NCBI RefSeq assembly: GCF_001720585.1
Contig: NZ_MABH01000068.1
Location: 1-38,460 of the forward strand
Direction: 5' to 3'
DNA length: 38,460 nt
Source: Cereibacter johrii
GTDB lineage: Bacteria > Pseudomonadota > Alphaproteobacteria > Rhodobacterales > Rhodobacteraceae
The translations under genes were made by a program, and so were the position numbers. Positions 25,745 to 34,368 of this stretch are shown piece after piece; positions within the stretch are counted from its first letter, which is position 1, and the number at the start of each line of letters is the position of its first letter. Below the pieces are notes generated by a model, which was not told the DNA's origin, searched no databases, and worked only from the letters and a program-made list of their open reading frames with translations.

Positions 25745-25765
25745 AAAGTCAACAAGGCTGACATA
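25745..25765. promoter_or_regulatory. Third GTCA-N7-TGAC palindrome, between ilvE and petP
   Basis: AAAGTCA-N7-TGACATA has the same GTCA-N7-TGAC geometry as the two gltD sites. The sequence after it, TGACATAAAATCTGCG, matches TGACCTAAAAACTGCG after gltD operator 1 at 14 of 16 positions. It ends 28 nt before the petP ATG. An overlapping GTTGA..TCAAC dyad is at 25733-25753. Confidence 0.5.
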
Positions 25766-25793
25766 AAATCTGCGCGGCAACGGAGGGAAGATC

Positions 25794-26303
25794 ATGGCGC
25801 AAGGAGCACCGGGACCCGGGGGCGGCGAGTCGCTCCTGTTCCTGACGGACGAGCAGCTGAGGAAGGGCATCGAGGCGATGTTCTTTGCCTACAGGGGCTT
25901 CACTGCCGATCCCGACCGCATCCTCGAGGATCTCGATTACGGGCGCGCCCACCACCGCGCGATGCACTTCATCCATCGCAGCCCCGGCACCACGGTGAAC
26001 AACCTGCTGTCCATCCTGGGCGTCACGAAGCAGAGCCTGAACCGGGTGCTGCGGACGCTGATCGAGGATGGGCTGGTCGAGAGCCGGATCGGCCGGGTGG
26101 ACAAGCGCGAGCGCCACCTCTACCTCACGCCGAAGGGAACGGAACTCGAGCGCACCCTGTCGGACGCGCAGCGGGCGCGGATGCGGGCGGCCTATCGGTC
26201 TGCCGGCCCCGCGGCGGTGCAGGGCTTCCGGCAGGTGCTCGAGGCGATGATGGATCCGGAGTTGCGGCGTCAGTATCAGACGCTGAAGGAGGGTGGGGCG
26301 TGA
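25794..26303 (+). CDS. petP: MarR-family regulator PetP
   Basis: A 169-residue winged-helix regulator of the MarR family. The DNA-binding core is at about residues 55-118: AMHFIHRSPGTTVNNLLSIL, then VTKQSLNRVLRTLIEDGLVE as the recognition helix, and the wing RIGRVDKRERHLYLTPKG. Flanking helices would form the dimer interface. Gene order with the response regulator petR, overlapping by 4 nt (GTGA), matches the petP-petR pair described in Rhodobacter capsulatus, where petR is required for cytochrome bc1-dependent growth. A GGAGGG precedes ATG 25794. It is divergent from ilvE, and a palindrome 28 nt upstream could be an autoregulatory site. The effector is unknown. Confidence 0.87.
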   Translation: MAQGAPGPGGGESLLFLTDEQLRKGIEAMFFAYRGFTADPDRILEDLDYGRAHHRAMHFIHRSPGTTVNNLLSILGVTKQSLNRVLRTLIEDGLVESRIGRVDKRERHLYLTPKGTELERTLSDAQRARMRAAYRSAGPAAVQGFRQVLEAMMDPELRRQYQTLKEGGA

Positions 26304-26998
26304 GTGAGCCACAGGCGCATCTTCTCGTGGTGGACGATGACGAGCGCATCCGGAGCCTTCTGCAGAAGTTCCTGATCCGGAACGGATTCCTGATCTCGAC
26401 GGCCCGCGACGCGGCGCAGGCCCGGCGGCTGCTCGACGGGCTCGAATTCGACATGATCGTGCTCGACGTGATGATGCCGGGTGAGGACGGGGTGTCGCTG
26501 ACCCGGTCCCTGCGCGAGGATCTGGCGACGCCGATCCTTCTGCTGACCGCGCGCGGCGAGACTTCGCACCGGATCGAGGGGCTCGAGGCGGGGGCCGACG
26601 ATTATCTGGCCAAGCCCTTCGAGCCCAAGGAGCTTCTGCTGCGCATCAACGCCATCCTGCGGCGCGTGCCCTCGGCGCGGCCCGAGCTGGGGCCCAAGGT
26701 GCTGCATCTGGGCGATGTGCGCTACGATCTCGAGCGGGGGGAATTGTGGCGCGGCACCGAGCCCGTGCGGCTGACGGCGACCGAGGCCGCGCTGATGCGG
26801 ATCTTCGCGGCCCAGCCGGGCGAGGCGGTCAGCCGCGAGAAGCTGGTGGGCGATCTCGGCCGCGACGACAGCCAGAGCCAGGAGCGGGCGGTCGACGTGC
26901 AGATCACGCGGCTGCGCCGGAAGATCGAGGTGGACCCGCGGCAGCCGCGCTACCTGCAGACAGTGCGCGGCTCGGGCTACATGCTCGCGCCGGACTGA
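26300..26998 (+). CDS. petR: OmpR/PhoB-type response regulator PetR
   Basis: A 232-residue two-component response regulator. The receiver domain (about 1-125) has the acidic pocket VVDDDE (10-15), phosphoacceptor D56 in IVLDVMMPGEDG, T83 (LLTARG) and K106 (DYLAKPFEPKE). The C-terminal winged-helix domain of the OmpR/PhoB class (about 135-232) includes LTATEAALMRIFAAQPGEAVSR and AVDVQITRLRRKIEVDP..YLQTVRGSGYML. Translation starts at GTG 26300, overlapping the petP stop. No histidine kinase gene is nearby, as for R. capsulatus petR. A short GGCCC-CTCG-GGGCC hairpin (27000-27013) follows the stop, without a T run. Confidence 0.93.
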   Translation: MSEPQAHLLVVDDDERIRSLLQKFLIRNGFLISTARDAAQARRLLDGLEFDMIVLDVMMPGEDGVSLTRSLREDLATPILLLTARGETSHRIEGLEAGADDYLAKPFEPKELLLRINAILRRVPSARPELGPKVLHLGDVRYDLERGELWRGTEPVRLTATEAALMRIFAAQPGEAVSREKLVGDLGRDDSQSQERAVDVQITRLRRKIEVDPRQPRYLQTVRGSGYMLAPD

Positions 26999-27132
26999 CG
27001 GCCCCTCGGGGCCCGGTTCGACCGTGCCCTGTCATTCACGAAGCGCGAATGGCGGGGCCTCCTCCCCTCGTTCGGGTTGAGATGTCGCGGCTTTCCCCGC
27101 AGTCTGCTCCGGCACGACAGGGAGGAGACGGC

Positions 27133-28056
27133 ATGACGGTGGTCTGGATTTCGCACGCGGCATCCGAAGCACATGCGACGCCCGAGGGGCACCCCGAGCG
27201 GATCGAGCGGATGGCCGCGGTGGCGGCCGGGATCGACAGGCTGCCGCTCGAGCGGCGCGAGGCGCCTCTGGCGGACGAGGCCGACGTGCTGCGCTGCCAT
27301 CCGCAGGCCTATCTCGACCGGATCCGGGCGGCCGAGCCCGCCGAGGGCCTCCGCGGGCTCGACCCGGACACCTGGATGTCTCCGGGCTCGTTCGAGGCGG
27401 CGATGCGGGCGGTGGGCGGCACCTGCGCCGCCGTCGATCTGGTGCTGGCGGGCGAAGCCTCCTCGGCCTTCGTGGGCTGCCGCCCGCCCGGCCATCACGC
27501 CGAGCGCGAGCGGCCGATGGGCTTCTGTCTCTTCGGCTCGGCCGCCATCGCCGCGAAGCGCGCGCTCGACCATCACGGGCTCGGCCGGGTTGCGGTGGTG
27601 GATTTCGACGTCCATCACGGCAACGGCACGCAGGACCTGCTGTGGGACGAGAGTCGCGCGCTCTTCGTCTCGAGCCACCAGATGCCGCTTTATCCCGGCA
27701 CAGGGGCGGCCGACGAGCGCGGCGCGCACGGGCAGATCCTGAACCTGCCGCTGGCGCCCGGAAGCGGCAGCGCCGAGATGCGCACCGCCTGGGAGGAGGC
27801 TTTCCGGCGCATCGAGGACTGGCGGCCGGAGCTGATCCTGATCTCGGCGGGCTTCGACGCCCATGCCGCCGATCCACTGGCAAATCTCAACTGGCGCGAG
27901 GCGGATTTCGCCTGGCTGACGGGGCGGCTCTGCGATCTGGCTGCGGCGTCATGCGGCGGGCGGGTGGTATCGACACTCGAGGGGGGATATGATCTGGCTG
28001 CCCTCGCCGCGAGCAGCGCGGCGCATGTGGGCGTCCTTCTGGAGCGGAGCGCATGA
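27133..28056 (+). CDS. Histone deacetylase-family zinc hydrolase (class II-like)
   Basis: A 307-residue member of the arginase/deacetylase superfamily, related to bacterial HDAC-like amidohydrolases, acetylpolyamine amidohydrolases and AcuC. Active-site signatures are complete: HPERIER (20-26), RPPGHHAERERPMGFC (117-132) with the histidine pair H121/H122, VVDFDVHHGNGTQ with zinc ligands D159 and H161, and SAGFDAHAADPL with D242. The last block (STLEGGYDLAALAAS) holds the usual E-G-G-Y. Substrates in bacteria are rarely known; acetyl-lysine or acetylpolyamine are possible. ATG 27133 has GGAGGAG upstream. It overlaps xseB by 4 nt and so heads the xseB-ispA-dxs cluster. Confidence 0.92.
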   Translation: MTVVWISHAASEAHATPEGHPERIERMAAVAAGIDRLPLERREAPLADEADVLRCHPQAYLDRIRAAEPAEGLRGLDPDTWMSPGSFEAAMRAVGGTCAAVDLVLAGEASSAFVGCRPPGHHAERERPMGFCLFGSAAIAAKRALDHHGLGRVAVVDFDVHHGNGTQDLLWDESRALFVSSHQMPLYPGTGAADERGAHGQILNLPLAPGSGSAEMRTAWEEAFRRIEDWRPELILISAGFDAHAADPLANLNWREADFAWLTGRLCDLAAASCGGRVVSTLEGGYDLAALAASSAAHVGVLLERSA

Positions 28057-28292
28057 CGGAAAAAGCAGTGGCAGAGATGACGTTCGAAGAGGCGATGGCG
28101 GCGCTGGAGGCGGTCGTCACCGCTTTGGAGAAAGGCGACGTGCCGCTGGACGAATCCATCCGCCTCTATGAGCGCGGCTCGGCGCTCAAGGCGCATTGCG
28201 CGCAGAAGCTGAAGGACGCCGAGGACAAGGTGGAGCTGATCCGTGCCGCCGAGGGGCGCGCGACGGGAGCGGTTCCGGCGGAGGGATTGTGA
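28053..28292 (+). CDS. xseB: Exodeoxyribonuclease VII small subunit XseB
   Basis: XseB (79 residues) is the small subunit of exonuclease VII, which degrades single-stranded DNA together with XseA. The helical core MTFEEAMAALEAVVTALEKG, then VPLDESIRLYERGSALKAHCAQKLKDAEDKVELI, is the whole family domain and includes the conserved L-E-x-x-V-x-x-L-E-x-G and L-x-x-A-x-x-K motifs. It overlaps the upstream deacetylase gene (ATGA) and the downstream ispA gene (GTGA) by 4 nt each. The linkage of xseB to ispA and dxs is conserved widely in proteobacteria. The xseA gene is not in the window. Confidence 0.95.
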   Translation: MTEKAVAEMTFEEAMAALEAVVTALEKGDVPLDESIRLYERGSALKAHCAQKLKDAEDKVELIRAAEGRATGAVPAEGL

Positions 28293-29158
28293 GCTTTTCC
28301 ACGGCTTTGACGGATGCGGCCGCGCGCGTGCAGGCGCGGCTCGATGCGGCGCTGGCAGATCGGGAGGATCTGCCGGTCGTCCATGCCATGCGCTATGCGG
28401 TGCAGGGCGGCAAGCGGCTGCGAGGCTTCCTCGTGCTCGAATCCGCCCGGCTGCACGGGATCGCGCCCGAAGCGGCGGTGAGTGCTGCGGCCTCGATCGA
28501 GGCGCTGCATGCCTACAGCCTCGTGCATGACGACATGCCCTGCATGGACGATGACGACCTGCGCCGCGGGTTGCCGACCGTGCATCGCAAGTGGGACGAA
28601 TGCACCGCCGTGCTGGCGGGCGACGCGCTCCAGACGCTTGCCTTCGAGCTCTTGGCCGATCCGGCGCTCGGATCCGCCGAAGTGCGGATCGAGCTGGTGG
28701 CGAGCCTTGCGAAAGCCTCGGGTGCCGAGGGCATGGTGCTGGGCCAGGCGCTCGACATCGCGGCCGAGACGGCTGCCGTTCCCCTCACGCTCGACCAGAT
28801 CACCCACCTGCAGGCCGGCAAGACCGGCGCGCTGATCCGCTGGTCCGCCGAAGCGGGGGCGATCCTCGGGCAGGCGGACCGGGTGCCGCTGCGCCGATAC
28901 GCCACGGCCCTCGGGCTTGCTTTCCAGATCGCGGACGACATTCTCGATGTCGAGGGAGATGCGGAGAAGGCGGGCAAGCGGCTCCAGAAGGATGCCGAAG
29001 CCGGGAAAGCCACCTTCGTCTCGCTTCTCGGGCTCGACGGCGCCAAGGCGCGGGCGCGGGCTCTGGTGGAGGAGGCCGAGGCGGCGCTTGCGCCCTATGG
29101 GCCAGAGGCAGGAACATTGATCGAGGCGGCGCGCTTCGTCATCTCGCGTGAAAGCTAA
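28289..29158 (+). CDS. ispA: Farnesyl diphosphate synthase (geranyltranstransferase) IspA
   Basis: IspA (289 residues) condenses dimethylallyl and geranyl diphosphates with isopentenyl diphosphate to farnesyl diphosphate, the precursor of quinone tails, undecaprenyl carrier and, in phototrophs, carotenoids and bacteriochlorophyll. The first Asp-rich motif is [14 protein letters not shown] (with an extra Asp), the second is [13 protein letters not shown], and the chain-length region SLVHDD and the GKRLRGFLV motif are intact. The start is GTG 28289 (MSFSTALT), with GGAGGG 4-9 nt upstream and 4-nt overlap with xseB. dxs begins 8 nt after its stop. Confidence 0.96.
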   Translation: MSFSTALTDAAARVQARLDAALADREDLPVVHAMRYAVQGGKRLRGFLVLESARLHGIAPEAAVSAAASIEALHAYSLVHDDMPCMDDDDLRRGLPTVHRKWDECTAVLAGDALQTLAFELLADPALGSAEVRIELVASLAKASGAEGMVLGQALDIAAETAAVPLTLDQITHLQAGKTGALIRWSAEAGAILGQADRVPLRRYATALGLAFQIADDILDVEGDAEKAGKRLQKDAEAGKATFVSLLGLDGAKARARALVEEAEAALAPYGPEAGTLIEAARFVISRES

Positions 29159-29166
29159 GGAAGAGC

Positions 29167-31080
29167 ATGACCGACAGACCCTGCACGCCGACGCTCGACC
29201 GGGTGACGCTCCCGGTGGACATCAAGGGCCTCACGGACCGTGAGCTGCGCTCGCTTGCCGACGAGTTGCGGGCCGAAACGATCTCGGCCGTGTCGGTGAC
29301 GGGCGGGCATCTGGGGGCGGGCCTCGGCGTCGTGGAGCTGACGGTCGCGCTGCATGCGGTGTTCGATGCGCCCCGCGACAAGATCATCTGGGATGTGGGC
29401 CACCAGTGCTACCCCCACAAGATCCTGACCGGGCGGCGCGACCGCATCCGCACCCTGCGGCAGGGCGGAGGTCTCTCGGGCTTCACCAAGCGCTCCGAGA
29501 GCCCCTATGACTGTTTCGGCGCCGGCCATTCCTCGACCTCGATCTCGGCCGCGGTGGGCTTTGCCGCGGCGCGCGAGATGGGCGGCGACACGGGCGACGC
29601 GGTGGCGGTGATCGGCGACGGCTCGATGTCGGCCGGCATGGCCTTCGAGGCGCTGAACCACGGCGGGCACCTGAAGAACCGGGTGATCGTGATCCTGAAC
29701 GACAACGAGATGAGCATCGCTCCGCCGGTGGGCGCGCTCTCGTCCTATCTCTCGCGGCTCTATGCGGGCGCGCCGTTCCAGGACTTCAAGGCGGCCGCCA
29801 AGGGGGCGCTCGGCCTCCTGCCGGAACCGTTCCAGGAAGGGGCACGCCGCGCCAAGGAAATGCTGAAGAGCGTGACCGTCGGCGGCACGCTCTTCGAGGA
29901 GCTGGGCTTCTCCTATGTCGGCCCGATCGACGGGCACGATCTCGACCAGCTGCTGCCGGTGCTGCGGACCGTCAAGCAGCGCGCGCACGCGCCGGTGCTG
30001 ATTCACGTCATCACCAAGAAGGGCAGGGGCTATGCCCCGGCCGAGGCGGCGCGCGACCGCGGCCATGCCACGAACAAGTTCAACGTCCTGACCGGCGCGC
30101 AGGTGAAGCCGGTCTCGAACGCCCCCTCCTACACCAAGGTCTTCGCCCAGAGCCTCATCAAGGAGGCCGAGGTCGACGAGCGGATCTGCGCGGTGACGGC
30201 CGCCATGCCGGACGGCACGGGGCTCAACCTCTTCGGCGAGCGGTTTCCGAAGCGCACCTTCGATGTGGGCATCGCGGAACAGCATGCGGTGACCTTCTCG
30301 GCGGCGCTTGCGGCCGGTGGCATGCGGCCCTTCTGCGCCATCTATTCCACCTTCCTCCAGCGCGGCTACGACCAGATCGTGCATGACGTGGCGATCCAGC
30401 GCCTGCCGGTGCGCTTCGCCATCGACCGCGCGGGCCTCGTGGGGGCGGATGGCGCCACCCATGCGGGCTCGTTCGACGTGGCCTTCCTGTCGAACCTGCC
30501 CGGTATCGTGGTGATGGCCGCTGCCGACGAGGCCGAACTCGTCCATATGGTGGCGACCGCCGCCGCCCATGACGAGGGGCCCATCGCCTTCCGCTATCCG
30601 CGCGGCGACGGTGTGGGTGTCGAGATGCCGGCCAAGGGCGTGCCGCTCGAGATCGGCCGCGGCCGTGTGGTGCGCGAGGGCACGCGAATCGCGCTTTTGT
30701 CCTTCGGCACCCGTCTGGCCGAGGTGCAGGTGGCCGCCGAGGCGCTGGCCGCGCGCGGGATCTCTCCCACGGTGGCGGATGCCCGCTTTGCAAAGCCGCT
30801 CGACCGGGACCTGATCCTGCAGCTTGCCGCCCATCACGAAGCGCTCATCACCATCGAGGAAGGCGCCATCGGCGGCTTCGGCAGCCATGTGGCGCAGCTT
30901 CTGGCCGAGGCCGGAATCTTCGACCGCGGCTTCCGCTACCGCTCGATGGTGCTGCCCGACACGTTCATCGACCACAACAGCGCCGAAGCGATGTATGCCA
31001 CCGCCGGGCTGAATGCGGCCGACATCGAGCGGAAGGCGCTGGAGACGCTGGGGGTGGAGGTTCTCGCCCGCCGCGCCTGA
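29167..31080 (+). CDS. dxs: 1-deoxy-D-xylulose-5-phosphate synthase Dxs
   Basis: Dxs (637 residues) makes 1-deoxyxylulose 5-phosphate from pyruvate and glyceraldehyde 3-phosphate with thiamine diphosphate, the entry step of the MEP isoprenoid pathway. The first half has [37 protein letters not shown] and the ThDP motif [23 protein letters not shown]. The transketolase-like second half has [21 protein letters not shown] (catalytic Glu), [18 protein letters not shown] and FRYPRGDG. The gene is full length. Adjacent to ispA (8 nt apart), it forms an isoprenoid module. It is not flanked here by photosynthesis genes, so it may be one of several dxs copies. Confidence 0.97.
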   Translation: MTDRPCTPTLDRVTLPVDIKGLTDRELRSLADELRAETISAVSVTGGHLGAGLGVVELTVALHAVFDAPRDKIIWDVGHQCYPHKILTGRRDRIRTLRQGGGLSGFTKRSESPYDCFGAGHSSTSISAAVGFAAAREMGGDTGDAVAVIGDGSMSAGMAFEALNHGGHLKNRVIVILNDNEMSIAPPVGALSSYLSRLYAGAPFQDFKAAAKGALGLLPEPFQEGARRAKEMLKSVTVGGTLFEELGFSYVGPIDGHDLDQLLPVLRTVKQRAHAPVLIHVITKKGRGYAPAEAARDRGHATNKFNVLTGAQVKPVSNAPSYTKVFAQSLIKEAEVDERICAVTAAMPDGTGLNLFGERFPKRTFDVGIAEQHAVTFSAALAAGGMRPFCAIYSTFLQRGYDQIVHDVAIQRLPVRFAIDRAGLVGADGATHAGSFDVAFLSNLPGIVVMAAADEAELVHMVATAAAHDEGPIAFRYPRGDGVGVEMPAKGVPLEIGRGRVVREGTRIALLSFGTRLAEVQVAAEALAARGISPTVADARFAKPLDRDLILQLAAHHEALITIEEGAIGGFGSHVAQLLAEAGIFDRGFRYRSMVLPDTFIDHNSAEAMYATAGLNAADIERKALETLGVEVLARRA

Positions 31081-31096
31081 CCCCGAGGAGGGCGAT

Positions 31097-31124
31097 CGGA
31101 AGCCCCGGCGCGCCGGAGCTTCCG
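31097..31124 (+). repeat. Near-perfect 28-nt palindrome after dxs
   Basis: CGGAAGC-C-CCGGCG pairs with CGCCGG-A-GCTTCCG, giving 13 of 14 base pairs. It starts 16 nt after the dxs stop and has no T run. It may end dxs transcription in a Rho-assisted manner or protect the mRNA end. The rest of the 279-bp gap up to 31359 shows no gene and no clear promoter. Confidence 0.5.
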
Positions 31125-31359
31125 TGAGCTTGAATGCCGGTCCGACGGCAGGCAGGGGACAGTTTATGCCGCCGCCGGATGTGTCGGCATCTGCTACAGG
31201 ATCGAAGATGGCTGTGGATTGCGTCTCGGCAGAGGTCGATCGATGGCCATTTTCGGGCGCGCCGGACAAGTTTGAGGAATTGTCCGTCCCTTGTCCCTCG
31301 CCGCGGAGCAGCGTCCGAGCGGGCTTGCCTTGCCCGGCCGATTGCGTCAGCCTCGTGAC

Positions 31360-31701
31360 ATGACCGTGCAGCCGCCGATCCCTTTCGCGCCGCAGTCACC
31401 CGAGCAGGTGAGTTTCGACCGGCACGAACTGGGACAGATCCTGACCCTCTACGGACGCATGGTGGCGCTGGGCGAATGGCGCGACTACGGCATCTCGCAC
31501 CTGCGCGACATGGCGGTTTTCTCGATCTTCCGCCGGACGGCCGAGAACCCGCTTTACCGGATCGAGAAGCGCCCGAAGCTGCGCGCCCGGCAGGGCACGT
31601 ATGCGGTGGTGGCGATGGACGGCCAGATCCTCCGCCGCGGGCAGGATCTGGCACAGGTGCTGCGCGTGCTCGAGCGCAAGCTCATCCGGCCGGTGGACTG
31701 A
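31360..31701 (+). CDS. DUF2794 family protein
   Basis: A 113-residue cytoplasmic protein of the DUF2794 family, found almost only in alphaproteobacteria and of unknown function. The sequence has the family core SFDRHELGQILTLYGRMVALGEWRDYGI, AVFSIFRRTAENPLYRIEKRPKLRARQGTY, AVVAMDGQILRRG and LAQVLRVLERK, with an even mix of strand and helix and no signal peptide or membrane segment. ATG 31360 (MTVQPPIPF) is the first ATG but has no convincing Shine-Dalgarno site; a TTG start at 31291 would add residues that look non-coding. It converges with the LOG-family gene, with only 3 nt between the stops. Confidence 0.85.
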   Translation: MTVQPPIPFAPQSPEQVSFDRHELGQILTLYGRMVALGEWRDYGISHLRDMAVFSIFRRTAENPLYRIEKRPKLRARQGTYAVVAMDGQILRRGQDLAQVLRVLERKLIRPVD

Positions 31702-31704
31702 CCC

Positions 31705-32511
31705 TCATTCCCACTCGTCGAGCGCATCGAGCGCCTCGTCGGCCGTCTCGACGAAGCGGAAGAGGCGCAGATCCTCGGGCGAGATCGTGCCCACATCGGC
31801 CAGCGCCTGCCAGTTGATGATCTTCTCCCAGAACTCGCGGCCGAACAGGAGGAAGGGAATGGGCTTCATCCGCTTGGTCTGGATCAGGGTGAGACTTTCG
31901 AACATCTCGTCCAGCGTGCCGAACCCGCCCGGGAAGACCACGACGGCGCGGGCGCGCATCAGGAAATGCATCTTCCGCACGGCGAAATAGTGGAAGTTGA
32001 ACGAGAGGTCCGGCGTGACATAGGCGTTCGGGGCCTGCTCGTGCGGCAGCACGATGTTCAGCCCGATGGATTGCCCGCCCGCCTCGTGCGCGCCGAGGTT
32101 GCCTGCCTCCATCACGCCCGGCCCGCCGCCGGTGACGATCACCAGCTCGCGGCCGTAGGTTTCCATGCTGCGCTCGGTCACGATGCGGGCGAACTTCCGC
32201 GCCTCCTCGTAATAGGGCGCAAGCGCGGCCAACCCCTCGGACGCCGTGTCCTTGCGTTCGGGCGAGGGGATGCGGGCGCCGCCGAACATCACCACGGTCG
32301 AGACGATCCCTCGCTCGTCCATGACGATCTGCGGCTTCATCAGCTCGAGCTGGAGCCGGACGGGACGCAACTCGTCCCGCATGAGAAATTCCGGATCCGC
32401 GAAGGCCAGCCGGTAGGCCGGCGCACGGCTCTGCGGCGTGTCCGGCACGCGGTGGGCGGATTCCATGTCCTGCGAACTGTCGCGGAAGGGGTGGCGGCGG
32501 TCGTCTTTCAT
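31705..32511 (-). CDS. LOG-family (TIGR00730-like) Rossmann-fold protein
   Basis: A 268-residue protein of the LOG/lysine decarboxylase-like family. Members studied in plants and some bacteria are cytokinin riboside monophosphate phosphoribohydrolases; other members have nucleotide-binding roles such as PpnN. Motifs: VVMFGGARIPSP, IVTGGGPGVMEAGNLGAHEAGG (GGGPGVMEA in place of GGGxxGLM) and VVVFPGGFGTLDEMFE, the PGGxGTxxE active-site loop with F for Y and D for E. An extra N-terminal segment of about 60 residues distinguishes it from short LOG proteins. ATG 32509-32511 (MKDDRR) has AAGGA 5-6 nt upstream. It lies divergently from dapD. Confidence 0.88.
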   Translation of the reverse strand: MKDDRRHPFRDSSQDMESAHRVPDTPQSRAPAYRLAFADPEFLMRDELRPVRLQLELMKPQIVMDERGIVSTVVMFGGARIPSPERKDTASEGLAALAPYYEEARKFARIVTERSMETYGRELVIVTGGGPGVMEAGNLGAHEAGGQSIGLNIVLPHEQAPNAYVTPDLSFNFHYFAVRKMHFLMRARAVVVFPGGFGTLDEMFESLTLIQTKRMKPIPFLLFGREFWEKIINWQALADVGTISPEDLRLFRFVETADEALDALDEWE

Positions 32512-32595
32512 GATGATCCTTCGGCGCATTGCGGCGAATGGGCCCAGCCTTTATAGGCTTCGGGGGTAAAGAACCACGGAAAAAGGGTGATCCTC

Positions 32596-33420
32596 ATGTC
32601 GTATTCCGCGCTCGAAGCTGCCATCGAAGCCGCCTGGGAGGCGCGCGAGACCATCACCCCGGCCACCAAGGGCGAGACCCGCGAGGCCATCGAGACGACG
32701 CTCGAGGCGCTCGACAAGGGCAGCCTGCGCGTGGCCGAGAAGCGCGGGGCGGACTGGCATGTCAACCAGTGGGCGAAGAAGGCGGTGCTGCTGGGCTTCC
32801 GGCTGAAGGACATGGAAGTGCAGACGGGCGGTCCGCAGGCAGGGACCTGGTGGGACAAGGTCGACAGCAAGTTCGCCCAGTGGGGCGAGGCGCAGTGGAA
32901 GGCCGCGGGCTTCCGCGCGGTGCCGAACTGCATCGTGCGCCGCTCGGCCTATATCGCCAAGGGCGTCGTTCTGATGCCCTCGTTCGTGAACCTCGGCGCC
33001 TATGTCGATGAGGGCACCATGGTCGATACCTGGGCCACCGTCGGCTCCTGCGCCCAGATCGGCAAGAATGTGCACCTGTCGGGCGGCGTCGGCATCGGCG
33101 GCGTGCTGGAGCCGATGCAGGCCGGCCCCACCATCATCGAGGACAACTGCTTCATCGGCGCGCGCTCGGAGGTGGTCGAGGGCTGCATCGTCCGCGAGGG
33201 CTCGGTGCTGGGCATGGGCGTCTTCATCGGCAAGTCGACGAAGATCGTCGATCGCGAGACCGGCGAGGTCATGTATGGCGAAGTGCCCGCGGGCTCGGTC
33301 GTCGTGGCGGGGTCGATGCCTTCGAAGGGCGGCGTGAACCTCTATTGCGCCGTGATCGTGAAGCGCGTCGATGCGCAGACCCGCTCGAAGACCTCGATCA
33401 ACGAGCTGCTTCGGGACTGA
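32596..33420 (+). CDS. dapD: Tetrahydrodipicolinate N-succinyltransferase DapD
   Basis: DapD (274 residues) succinylates 2,3,4,5-tetrahydrodipicolinate in the succinylase branch of diaminopimelate and lysine synthesis. The N-terminal helical domain (1 to about 100) ends in [26 protein letters not shown]. The left-handed beta-helix follows, with hexapeptide repeats and family motifs [43 protein letters not shown] and [24 protein letters not shown]. Length is normal for the family. ATG 32596 is preferred over GTG 32587; AAAAGGG lies 8 nt upstream. It is followed by a hairpin (33443-33463). dapE, which acts two steps later, is 1.3 kb downstream. Confidence 0.97.
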   Translation: MSYSALEAAIEAAWEARETITPATKGETREAIETTLEALDKGSLRVAEKRGADWHVNQWAKKAVLLGFRLKDMEVQTGGPQAGTWWDKVDSKFAQWGEAQWKAAGFRAVPNCIVRRSAYIAKGVVLMPSFVNLGAYVDEGTMVDTWATVGSCAQIGKNVHLSGGVGIGGVLEPMQAGPTIIEDNCFIGARSEVVEGCIVREGSVLGMGVFIGKSTKIVDRETGEVMYGEVPAGSVVVAGSMPSKGGVNLYCAVIVKRVDAQTRSKTSINELLRD

Positions 33421-33442
33421 TCCCCTTCCCTGCGGGCCGCCG

Positions 33443-33463
33443 CGGCCGGGCCCCGCCCGGCCG
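33443..33463 (+). terminator. Terminator-like hairpin after dapD
   Basis: CGGCCGGG (33443-33450) pairs with CCCGGCCG (33456-33463) around CCCCG, followed only by TTCC. The stem is strong but the U tract is weak, so termination efficiency is uncertain. Confidence 0.5.
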
Positions 33464-33549
33464 TTCCGGCAGGACCCGGCCGAGGAACCCCGCCCCGCGC
33501 CTCGCGTTGGATACGGCCGGAATGCCGGCCGTTGCGGAGTGCCTGTATC

Positions 33550-34368
33550 ATGGACGAGCCCGTCGTCGCCTTCGATCTCGGCCGGATGCTGCTCGGAGAC
33601 GCTCCGCCCCTCTTCCTCGCCGAGATCCTGGTCCGCACGCTCATCATCTACGGCTGGACACTTCTTCTGCTGCGCTGGGTGGGCGGGCGCAGCATCGCGC
33701 AGCTCTCGATCATCGAGTTCCTTCTGGTCATCGCGCTGGGCTCGGCCGTGGGCGACGCGCTTTTCTATCCCGAGGTGCCGCTCCTCCATGCCATGCTGGT
33801 GGTGGCGGCCGTCGTGGGGCTCGACAAGCTCCTCGATGCGCTCATCCGGCGCTTCCGTCCGGTGAAGCTGGCCGTGGACGGCAAGGCGGTGGCAGTGATG
33901 CGCGACGGGCGCGTGCTGACCGAAGGCGTCGCCGCCCGCCGGATCGGGATGCCCGAGCTGCATGCGCTGCTGCGGATGAACGGGATCGAGAACCTGGGCG
34001 AGGTGCGCCACGCCTTTCTGGAAGCGGACGGGCAGCTCTCGATCTTCCGGGCCGAGCCGCCGCGGCCGGGCCTCGCCATCGTGCCTCCCTTCGAGGTGGC
34101 GCCCCCGGTGCCGGTCGCGCCGGGCGAACATCCCTGCTGCCTCCATTGTGGCCGGCTTTTCGCCCCTCAGCCCGCGGAGGACGCGCCGGAGCCCTGTCCC
34201 GACTGCGGAGAGCTGCGGCGCACACGCGTCTCCCTTGCACGGGGCGTCGATTCCTGCGAACCCGTCGCGGACACCCAAGGAGGGATGCCGCATGACGGAA
34301 GAGAAGAAACCGAAGCGGCCGCAGCAGGTCTTCACGCTGGTGATCGAGGTCGGACGCTGCGCCGGTGA
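33550..34368 (+). CDS. YetF/DUF421 membrane protein with C-terminal zinc ribbon
   Basis: A 272-residue membrane protein of the DUF421 (YetF-like) family, function unknown. Three membrane helices are visible at about 24-42, 52-70 and 78-97, with the family signatures RTLIIYGWTLLLLRWVGGRSIAQLS and LGSAVGDALFYPEVPLLH. They are followed by the DUF421 soluble domain (about 105-170: PVKLAVDGKAVAVMRDG, GMPELHALLRMNGIENLGEVRHAFLEADGQLSIFR). Beyond it is an added putative zinc ribbon, C197-x2-C200 (CLHCGRLF) and C216-x2-C219 (CPDCGELR). The last 25 residues come from reading through the start of the next gene in another frame (77-nt overlap), so the native C-terminus may have been extended by a frameshift. 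ATG 33550 has GGAG 10 nt upstream. Confidence 0.85.
   Translation: MDEPVVAFDLGRMLLGDAPPLFLAEILVRTLIIYGWTLLLLRWVGGRSIAQLSIIEFLLVIALGSAVGDALFYPEVPLLHAMLVVAAVVGLDKLLDALIRRFRPVKLAVDGKAVAVMRDGRVLTEGVAARRIGMPELHALLRMNGIENLGEVRHAFLEADGQLSIFRAEPPRPGLAIVPPFEVAPPVPVAPGEHPCCLHCGRLFAPQPAEDAPEPCPDCGELRRTRVSLARGVDSCEPVADTQGGMPHDGREETEAAAAGLHAGDRGRTLRR

Noticed and set aside
26746-27132. An upstream extension of the deacetylase frame into petR
   Set aside because: The extension reads petR in another frame; ATG 27133 has a strong GGAGGAG site.
31291-31359. A TTG-initiated extension of the DUF2794 gene
   Set aside because: Rare start codon, and the added residues do not resemble the family; the ATG at 31360 fits the known domain length.
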